DNA of 10,788 bases from JBFWMG01 sp050251715 (GTDB lineage Bacteria; Desulfobacterota; Desulfovibrionia; Desulfovibrionales; Desulfovibrionaceae), in assembly GCA_050251715.1 (NCBI GenBank), contig JBFWMG010000060.1:1-10788 (forward strand), in the 5' to 3' direction. Position numbers and translations under genes: made by a program. Every line of letters starts with the position of its first letter. Positions within the stretch are counted from its first letter, which is position 1. Below the pieces are notes generated by a model that saw only the letters and a program-made list of their open reading frames with translations, was not told where the DNA came from and did no database searches. Shown piece after piece: positions 6,317-10,788 of the stretch.

Positions 6317-8023
6317 ATGAACGCGAAAGATAAAGACATCCGGAACGGCAAAGGCACGGAACAGGCAAAAGATGGTGCGGCGCAGGCCGAGGATTGGCTT
6401 ATACCCGAGGATGGCCGCCAGTATTTGCGCGACCTGTTCGGCAAGCTCAAGAATCCCGTGGCGATCAAGGTGTTTTCGCCGGAGGGCGAGCCGGGGCCGT
6501 ATACGGAGTTCATGGTCAAGTTCGCCCGCGACCTGGACAGGCTGGGCGACAAGATCACCGCGAGTTTCCATACGGTGGGCGATGCCCAGGCCGCGAAGTA
6601 CGAGGTGGACGTGCCGTCGGTGCTCATCAGCCCGGACGAGTACCACATGCGTTTTCTGGGCGCGCCCATGGGCGAGGAGGCGCGGGCGTTCATAGAGGGC
6701 ATCATGTTCGCTTCGCTTGGCGTGAGCGGCCTGTCCGGGCAGTCGAAAAAGTTGCTGGCCGACTTTGACGAGGAGCGGCTCATCCAGGTGTTCGTCAGCC
6801 CCACCTGCCCCTATTGCCCGGGCCAGATCATCAACGCCTTCAAGGCGGCGGTGGAAAAGCCGAGCCTGATAAAGGCCGAGGCCGTGGTCACCGTGGAGAA
6901 CGAGGATTTGGCCATGAAGTATGGCGTGGGCTCCGTGCCGCACACGGTCATCAACGACACGCACAACATGCTGGGCCTCATGCCCGAGGAGCGGTTCGTG
7001 CTGGAGATGATCCTGCTGCAGGATGCGGAGGAGACTCAGGACGGCCACGGCCACGCGCATGGCCATGCCCTCGATTCGGGCGCGCCGGGCGGGGCGCAGG
7101 TCATCGAAACGGATCTGGTGGTGGCCGGCGCGGGCCCGGCCGGGCTCACGGCGGGCATCTATGGCGAGCGCAGCGGCATGAGGACCGTGATCCTGGAAAA
7201 GGGCGTCATTGGCGGCCAGGTGGCCCTGACCCCGGTGGTGGAGAATTATCCCGGCTTCGCCAATGTGGCCGGGGCCAAGCTCATGGAGATCATGAGCCAG
7301 CACGCCCGCGAGTATTGCACCATCAACGAGGGAGAGGATATCGCCGAGGTCAAGGTGGGCAAGAACATCGAGGTCATCACGGGGCGCGGCGTATACGTGG
7401 CCAAGGCGCTCATCATCGCCACGGGCGCCACCTGGCGCAAGCTGGGGGCCATGGGCGAGGACCGCTATTTTGGCCTGGGCGTGAACTATTGCGCCACGTG
7501 CGACGGCTATCTGTACAAGGGCAGGAAGGTGGCCGTGGTGGGCGGCGGCAACACCGCGCTCACCGACGCGCTGCACCTCAGGAATCTGGGCGTGGACGTG
7601 ACCGTGATCCACCGGCGCGACGCCTTCCGCGCGGAAAGGCATTTGCAGGATTCGCTGGAGCGCGAGGGCGTGCCCGTGCTGTGGAACAAGGAAGTGCTGG
7701 AGATCCAGGGCGACGAGTTGCGGGTGAATAATCTGCGCCTGGTGGATACCGTGACCGGCGAGGAAAGCGATTTCGCTGTCAACGGCGTGTTCGTGGCCAT
7801 TGGCCACGACGCCAACAACGCCCTTGCCAGGCAGTTGGGCCTGGCCATGGACCAGGGCGGGTTCATCAAGGTGGACGCGCAGATGCGCACCTCGATCCCG
7901 CGTATCTATGCGGCGGGCGACGTGACCGGCGGCGTGCAGCAGATCGTGACCGCGGTGGGCGAGGGCTCGGCCGCCGCCCTGGCGGCGTTCGAGGACACGG
8001 CCCATCCCTATTGGAAGAAGTAG
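6317..8023 (+). CDS. AhpF-like disulfide reductase: PDO/glutaredoxin-like domain fused to thioredoxin reductase
   Basis: A 568-residue flavoprotein expected to pass electrons from NAD(P)H through FAD and a CATC disulfide to its own N-terminal thioredoxin fold, and then to peroxiredoxins or other proteins. The N-terminal third has two thioredoxin folds: about 35-130 lacks a CxxC (degenerate, as in AhpF), and about 150-235 carries the active site CPYC (Cys164-Cys167, SPTCPYCPG) and cis-Pro motif GSVPHT. A His-rich linker (GHGHAHGH, 243-250) follows. The reductase part has the FAD motif GAGPAGLTAGIY (271-282), CATC (Cys392-Cys395), the dinucleotide motif GGGNTALTDAL (409-419) with HRRDAFRA (432-439), typical of NADPH preference, and the second FAD motif AAGDVTGGV (532-540). 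GAGGAG at 6305-6310 supports the start. No ahpC lies beside it. A PerR-like palindrome precedes it and a terminator follows. Confidence 0.9.
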   Translation: MNAKDKDIRNGKGTEQAKDGAAQAEDWLIPEDGRQYLRDLFGKLKNPVAIKVFSPEGEPGPYTEFMVKFARDLDRLGDKITASFHTVGDAQAAKYEVDVPSVLISPDEYHMRFLGAPMGEEARAFIEGIMFASLGVSGLSGQSKKLLADFDEERLIQVFVSPTCPYCPGQIINAFKAAVEKPSLIKAEAVVTVENEDLAMKYGVGSVPHTVINDTHNMLGLMPEERFVLEMILLQDAEETQDGHGHAHGHALDSGAPGGAQVIETDLVVAGAGPAGLTAGIYGERSGMRTVILEKGVIGGQVALTPVVENYPGFANVAGAKLMEIMSQHAREYCTINEGEDIAEVKVGKNIEVITGRGVYVAKALIIATGATWRKLGAMGEDRYFGLGVNYCATCDGYLYKGRKVAVVGGGNTALTDALHLRNLGVDVTVIHRRDAFRAERHLQDSLEREGVPVLWNKEVLEIQGDELRVNNLRLVDTVTGEESDFAVNGVFVAIGHDANNALARQLGLAMDQGGFIKVDAQMRTSIPRIYAAGDVTGGVQQIVTAVGEGSAAALAAFEDTAHPYWKK

Positions 8024-8047
8024 GGCGCGCCGATAAGCACTTTGGAG

Positions 8048-8073
8048 CGGCGGGGCTGCGGCTCCGCCGTTTT
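8048..8073 (+). terminator. Intrinsic terminator of the disulfide reductase gene
   Basis: A 9-bp stem with one G-T wobble (CGGCGGGGC paired with GCTCCGCCG) and a 4-base loop is followed by TTTT at 8070-8073. It begins 24 bases after the reductase stop codon. The T-tract is short, so termination may be partial. Confidence 0.75.
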
Positions 8074-8132
8074 GTCGCGCGGCGTGGCCACGGGGCATTT
8101 CGAACCAATGCCCGTCCGGTTCGCCGCGTCCG

Positions 8133-8161
8133 TGGACAGGGCAATGCCGTTCGCGTATTTA
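8133..8161 (+). promoter_or_regulatory. Possible sigma-70 promoter of the 92-residue protein gene
   Basis: TGGACA (8133-8138) matches the -35 consensus at five of six bases and is followed after 17 bases by TATTTA (8156-8161), a weak -10 in an AT-rich patch that stands out from the surrounding GC-rich DNA. It would give a leader of about 25 bases before the start at 8194. Confidence 0.35.
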
Positions 8162-8193
8162 TTGATATTGAACCTGCCGTGTGAGAGGCCGCC

Positions 8194-8472
8194 ATGCCCC
8201 CCAAGACCATCTACACCCCGGCGGATCAGGCCGCCGACGCCAAGCGCGGCTCGCAGTTCGTGCAGGCGCTCAACACGCGCACCCAAAACGCGCGTTGGGA
8301 GCACGAGGCGCAGATCGCCAGGCCGCGCCATGACGCGGTTGAGGAAACGCGCAGCCTGCCCTCCCAGGCGGACCACACCGCCATGCGTGAGGCGGAGCGC
8401 ACCGAGGTGCGTGAGGCGCAGCCCTTGGTGGAGGACGCCACGCGCGGCAATGTGGTGGACGCCGACGCCTGA
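8194..8472 (+). CDS. Small hydrophilic protein of unknown function (92 aa)
   Basis: I do not recognise this protein. It is 92 residues, rich in Ala, Glu, Arg and Asp, with no cysteine, no signal peptide and no membrane segment. It looks soluble and largely helical or disordered, with a single Trp35. An Ala/Glu/Arg segment at about 64-75 contains REAERTEVREAQ, an internal near-repeat suggestive of a charged helix. The C-terminus is acidic (VVDADA). Evidence for a real gene is GAGAGG at 8183-8188 five bases before the ATG, GC-rich third codon positions like the neighbours, and a gap bounded by the upstream terminator and the downstream kinase gene. It could be co-transcribed with the kinase/Usp pair, 183 bases downstream, but hairpins in between leave that open. 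Confidence 0.65.
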   Translation: MPPKTIYTPADQAADAKRGSQFVQALNTRTQNARWEHEAQIARPRHDAVEETRSLPSQADHTAMREAERTEVREAQPLVEDATRGNVVDADA

Positions 8473-8483
8473 CCCCCTTTCCT

Positions 8484-8537
8484 GGGGCATATTGCCCCTG
8501 CGGCTGCGACGAATCGTACCGTCTTGCAACGATTTCG
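8484..8537. other. Two small hairpins between the 92-aa gene and the kinase gene
   Basis: GGGGC (8484-8488) pairs with GCCCC (8494-8498) across a 5-base loop, just after the stop codon at 8472. CGAATCGT (8510-8517) pairs with ACGATTTCG (8529-8537) with one bulged base, and CGTACCG occurs directly repeated at 8515-8521 and 8536-8542. No T-tract follows either hairpin. They may weakly terminate the small gene or mark an operator for the kinase/Usp unit. Confidence 0.35.
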
Positions 8538-8655
8538 TACCGGGGAACGGCCTCCGACCCGGTCTGCGCAGCGGCTCGGGAAAAACGCCTGAATGAGTCG
8601 CAACCCCTTCCATTTCCTTGTCTTCGACGGTATAGTGGAGACAAGGAGAGATCCC

Positions 8656-9651
8656 ATGGTCGCAGAGGTCAGAGAGCTTGTCCGGCAGTACATGCCCGAG
8701 TTCCCGATCCGCCATTGCGGACGGTTGGTCACCGACACGTCCAACTTTACCTCCATCGGCTACGGCGACGTGATCGCCGTGGCTGGCCGCCATTACATGG
8801 TGCTGCGCGACGAGGCCGAGCGCCGTTTCGGTCTGGAAGACCCGAAATTCTGGGTCAAGCGGTGCCGCGAGTTGGAGACAGGGGCGCGCAAGATCCTCAA
8901 GCTCGAATTCCATGAGGATTTTTCGCTGCACATAGGCGCGCTCCAGATCCATTGCCATCGCAGCCCGGACAAGGAGTCGCGCATCCTGGACATGACGCGG
9001 GGCGATCCGCGCTTCATGCAGGGTGAAAACGCCCGCGACGAAGCCGGGCACAACGTGCGCATTCTGGACGTGGTGCAGGGAAGGCGGCTGGATCTGAATA
9101 TCGAGGATCTGCAAACGGAGGATCACTTCACGTACTTTTCGCAGCATGTGCCGGGCATACTGGAGCGGTTCATCGCCGCGTGCGAGGCGTTGGCCATGCT
9201 CCATGCCGGACTGGAAAAGCACGGCGACGTGCGCCGCGACCATCTGTTCACCGACCGCGCCAGCGGCGACTACGTGTGGATCGACTTTGACTACGCCTTC
9301 GAGTCCCCGGCCAATCCCTTTGGTCTCGACATCTTCGGCCTGGGCAACATCCTGCTCTTCATAGTGGGCAAGCAGATACACACCCGGCGGGACATCACGT
9401 CCGGGGTGTACGGGGAGGCGGCGGCGGCGCGCATCGAGGGGGGTGACTATTCGGTGATGTTCCCCTACCGGCTGGTGAATGTGCGCGCACTCTTTCCCTA
9501 TATCCCCGAGCAGTTGCATCGGGTGCTCATGTATTTTTCCCTGGGCAGCGACGTGTATTACGAGAGCGTGAACGAATTTCTGGCCGACCTGCGGCCCTGT
9601 GTGCCGCTTGTGCGCGCGCTGGGCGGGCAGGCTGCCGGAAGCCAGGCATGA
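8656..9651 (+). CDS. Protein-kinase-like (APH/eukaryotic-type kinase fold) protein
   Basis: A 331-residue soluble protein with a recognisable kinase C-lobe. HGDVRRDHLF at 189-198 corresponds to the catalytic loop (HRDxKxxN in eukaryotic kinases, HGDxxxxN in APH enzymes), with Asp191 as the likely catalytic base. WIDFDYAF at 208-215 corresponds to the DFG metal-binding motif, with Asp210. In the N-lobe, Lys82 in KILKLEFHE is the best candidate for the ATP-binding lysine. At the Asn position of the catalytic loop there is His196, an unusual substitution. The start at 8656 has AAGGAG at 8643-8648, so it is preferred to the in-frame ATG at 8593. The universal-stress-protein gene starts 16 bases after its stop, so the two are almost certainly co-transcribed. 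Substrate unknown; I believe similar proteins occur in other deltaproteobacteria, but could not check. Confidence 0.72.
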   Translation: MVAEVRELVRQYMPEFPIRHCGRLVTDTSNFTSIGYGDVIAVAGRHYMVLRDEAERRFGLEDPKFWVKRCRELETGARKILKLEFHEDFSLHIGALQIHCHRSPDKESRILDMTRGDPRFMQGENARDEAGHNVRILDVVQGRRLDLNIEDLQTEDHFTYFSQHVPGILERFIAACEALAMLHAGLEKHGDVRRDHLFTDRASGDYVWIDFDYAFESPANPFGLDIFGLGNILLFIVGKQIHTRRDITSGVYGEAAAARIEGGDYSVMFPYRLVNVRALFPYIPEQLHRVLMYFSLGSDVYYESVNEFLADLRPCVPLVRALGGQAAGSQA

Positions 9652-9667
9652 CGACGAGGAGGACGGC

Positions 9668-10159
9668 ATGGACAACAAGAAGGTGCTCATCGCTTTCGAC
9701 GGCTCCGACAACGCCATGCGGGCGGTGCGCTATGTGCTTGAAATGCTGCCCGGTCTCAGCGGGTGCACGGTCATTCTGGGGCATATCGAGCGGCTGCCGG
9801 ACAGGGACATGTTCGCCACCGAAAGCGCCTGGACCACGCAGTGCGGCGCCATCAAGGCCATGACACGGTTGGGCTTGGACAAGGCCCGGGCCATGCTGCG
9901 CGAGGCGGGATTTGAAGACGGCGCGCTGGCCGAGGTGTTTGTGGACAGCTGCCGGTCGCCGTTCCAGAGCGGTCAGGACAGTTGCAGCCTGGGCGAGAAC
10001 ATAGCCCAGGAGCTGATGGACATAGCCCAGCGGGAGGGGTGCGGCACCATTGTGGTGGGCAGGCGCGGCTTGAGCAAGGCCGAGGAGGTGGTATTCGGCA
10101 GCGTATCCAACCGTCTTATGCGTGCGGCGCATGACTGCGCCCTGTGGGTGGTGGTGTAG
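9668..10159 (+). CDS. Universal stress protein (UspA family, ATP-binding type)
   Basis: A single Usp domain of 163 residues. It opens with KKVLIAFDGSDNAMRAV, the usual first strand and Asp11/Gly12/Ser13 nucleotide contact. It ends with the ATP-binding signature G-x2-G-x9-G-S/N, seen as Gly131-RR-Gly134, nine residues, then Gly144-Ser145 (VVGRRGLSK...FGSVSNRL). This places it in the ATP-binding branch (MJ0577-like) rather than the non-binding E. coli UspA branch. A middle insertion at about 92-108 (VDSCRSPFQSGQDSCSL) carries two cysteines. AGGAGG at 9657-9662 lies five bases before the ATG. It directly follows the kinase-like gene, so it is a candidate partner or substrate for it, by inference. 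No clear terminator follows. Confidence 0.92.
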   Translation: MDNKKVLIAFDGSDNAMRAVRYVLEMLPGLSGCTVILGHIERLPDRDMFATESAWTTQCGAIKAMTRLGLDKARAMLREAGFEDGALAEVFVDSCRSPFQSGQDSCSLGENIAQELMDIAQREGCGTIVVGRRGLSKAEEVVFGSVSNRLMRAAHDCALWVVV

Positions 10160-10443
10160 GCGATCGGCTGTGCCGGAAAAAGACGGGGGGGATGTGGACG
10201 ATTGTGGGGCTGCATGATGGGTCCGGGGCGGCGTTTTGGGGCTGTGCGAAACGAGCCTGAAGAGGGGTGCCTGACGGGTGCCTGGGCAAAGAGGCGTTTT
10301 GTGAGGTGTTTTGGGCCGGGTTTCGGGGGGTGAAAACCGGGGAAAGGCGGATTTTCCGGGTGTGGATGACTGTGTATATCATGTCGGCATAATTGATCTA
10401 TTTTGACACCCGCCGCAGTGTTTTCAAAAAATTACCATTTGCT
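10160..10443. other. G-rich spacer between the Usp gene and the rRNA promoters
   Basis: About 284 bases without a gene. The plus strand is strikingly rich in G and T, with G-runs at 10185-10191, 10206-10209, 10219-10221, 10225-10228, 10238-10241 and 10325-10330. The four runs between 10206 and 10241 could form a G-quadruplex, with loops of nine, three and nine bases. An imperfect 9-bp hairpin (10316-10324 with 10332-10340) has no T-tract. The segment becomes AT-rich after about 10372. Confidence 0.5.
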
Positions 10444-10507
10444 CGAAAAAAGTCGTTGACAGGTGGTGGTGTTCTGCGTAGATACCGCCTCTCGCAACGA
10501 CGACGCC
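10444..10507 (+). repeat. Duplicated rRNA promoter block, copy 1
   Basis: This 64-base block recurs at 10566-10629 with an exact offset of 122 bases. By eye 59 of 64 positions match, and all differences lie in the spacer between the -35 and -10 hexamers. It covers the A-tract, the TTGACA, the -10, the GC-rich discriminator and the first transcribed bases. Confidence 0.9.
10456..10484 (+). promoter_or_regulatory. rRNA operon promoter P1
   Basis: A perfect TTGACA (10456-10461), 17-base spacer and TAGATA (10479-10484) are followed by the GC-rich discriminator CCGCCTC, typical of stable-RNA promoters under stringent (ppGpp) control. The AT-rich run at about 10421-10451, with A-tracts, is positioned as an UP element. 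Transcription should start near 10491. Confidence 0.85.
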
Positions 10508-10542
10508 AACGCGGAAGCGGTTCGACGGAAAACGGTGCGAGC

Positions 10543-10553
10543 GTTCTTTAAAA
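10543..10553 (+). promoter_or_regulatory. boxA-like antitermination element after P1
   Basis: GTTCTTTAAAA resembles the rRNA antitermination boxA (E. coli TGCTCTTTAACA). It lies some 50 bases after the expected P1 start and just before P2. The same AT-rich segment may also serve as the UP element of P2, so its boxA role is uncertain. Confidence 0.5.
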
Positions 10554-10565
10554 AGTGAAATTGTC

Positions 10566-10629
10566 CGAAAAAAGTCGTTGACAGGTTGGTGGCTTCTGCG
10601 TAGATACCGCCTCTCGCAACGACGACGCC
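10566..10629 (+). repeat. Duplicated rRNA promoter block, copy 2
   Basis: Second copy of the 64-base block at 10444-10507. Flanking sequence after the block (GCG-AAAGCGG versus GCGGAAGCGG) is also related, so the duplication once extended further. Confidence 0.9.
10578..10606 (+). promoter_or_regulatory. rRNA operon promoter P2
   Basis: TTGACA (10578-10583), 17-base spacer and TAGATA (10601-10606) with the same GC-rich discriminator as P1. An AT-rich segment at 10543-10574 precedes it as a likely UP element. The expected start is near 10613, giving a leader of about 155 bases before the 16S rRNA. Confidence 0.85.
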
Positions 10630-10664
10630 GCGAAAGCGGATGGAAGCGGGCGAAAGATCATAGG

Positions 10665-10675
10665 GTTCTTTGACA
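10665..10675 (+). promoter_or_regulatory. boxA antitermination element of the 16S leader
   Basis: GTTCTTTGACA, followed by ATTAAATAG, closely resembles the conserved rRNA leader boxA (TGCTCTTTAACAATTTATCAG in E. coli), which loads NusB/NusE. The embedded TTGACA should not be read as a -35. Further down the leader, CAAGT/ACTTG (10715-10719, 10741-10745) and CATA/TATG (10726-10729, 10736-10739) form a bulged hairpin of the kind found near rRNA processing sites. Confidence 0.75.
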
Positions 10676-10766
10676 ATTAAATAGCGAGCCGGTTTGAGAA
10701 AAAGCTATGCTTTACAAGTAAGGTTCATACTTCGTTATGGACTTGAGTTTCTTATGGAAAACTTTC

Positions 10767-10788
10767 CAACTGGAGAGTTTGATTCTGG
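10767..10788 (+). rRNA. rrs: 16S ribosomal RNA, 5' end (partial)
   Basis: The window ends in TGGAGAGTTTGATTCTGG, the conserved start of bacterial 16S rRNA (compare E. coli AAATTGAAGAGTTTGATC). Aligning GAGTTTGAT puts mature position 1 at about 10767, within a base or two. Promoters, boxA and leader upstream agree. The rest lies outside the window. Confidence 0.95.

Noticed and set aside
6281..8098. Minus-strand frame of about 600 codons opposite the disulfide reductase
   Set aside because: Antisense shadow; the plus-strand protein has complete CPYC, CATC and FAD/NADPH motifs.
8631..8636. TATAGT as a -10 for the kinase gene
   Set aside because: No -35 at proper spacing, and the transcript would begin inside the ribosome site.
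8008..9717. Minus-strand frame opposite the 92-aa and kinase genes
   Set aside because: Low-complexity shadow crossing two plus-strand genes with good ribosome sites.
10403..10432. A third upstream rRNA promoter (TTGACA then AAAAAT after 18 bases)
   Set aside because: The -10 is poor, the discriminator is AT-rich unlike P1 and P2, and the segment fits better as the P1 UP element.
10671..10676. TTGACA in the 16S leader as another -35
   Set aside because: It belongs to the boxA-like sequence GTTCTTTGACA and has no matching -10 downstream.

Overview
The window is GC-rich with strong G/C preference at third codon positions. It looks like chromosomal DNA of a sulfate-reducing deltaproteobacterium of the Desulfovibrio type. 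The best clues are a bacterioferritin that closely matches, from memory, the Desulfovibrio desulfuricans haem-containing bacterioferritin, intergenic GC-rich palindromic repeats of a style common in that group, and the 5' end of a 16S rRNA gene at the right edge. This placement is inference; no database search was possible.

Left part (1-2018). A 17-bp perfect hairpin at the edge is followed by two leftward genes: a bacterioferritin with its own terminator and promoter, and behind it a cytoplasmic asparaginase. A 226-bp divergent region containing a near-perfect palindrome separates the asparaginase from the next operon.

Middle (2076-5616). A rightward amino-acid ABC transporter operon encodes the ATPase (GTG start), a secreted family-3 solute-binding protein and one long open frame holding two complete HisM/GlnP-type permease domains. 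A strong hairpin lies between the binding protein and the permease, and a clear intrinsic terminator closes the operon. The binding protein looks like an acidic/polar amino-acid binder. With the divergent asparaginase this suggests local handling of Asp/Asn/Glu.

The stretch 5617-6316 carries no convincing gene. It holds a 21-bp-arm inverted repeat and two tandem copies of a roughly 110-bp repeat, then a 15-bp palindrome resembling a PerR box just upstream of a peroxiredoxin-reductase-like flavoprotein (protein disulfide oxidoreductase fused to thioredoxin reductase). Bacterioferritin, this reductase and a universal stress protein give the window an oxygen/iron stress flavour, although they are separate transcription units.

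Right part (8133-10788). A 92-residue unrecognised protein is followed by a two-gene unit of a kinase-fold protein and a universal stress protein of the ATP-binding type, 16 bases apart. A G-rich spacer then leads to an rRNA promoter region in which a 64-bp promoter block is duplicated 122 bp apart, each copy followed by a boxA-like element, before the 16S rRNA gene begins.

The points most worth following up are the single-chain double permease, the kinase/Usp pair with an altered catalytic-loop residue, the PerR-like operator on the reductase gene and the duplicated rRNA promoter/boxA module. None of these amounts to a demonstrated new system.
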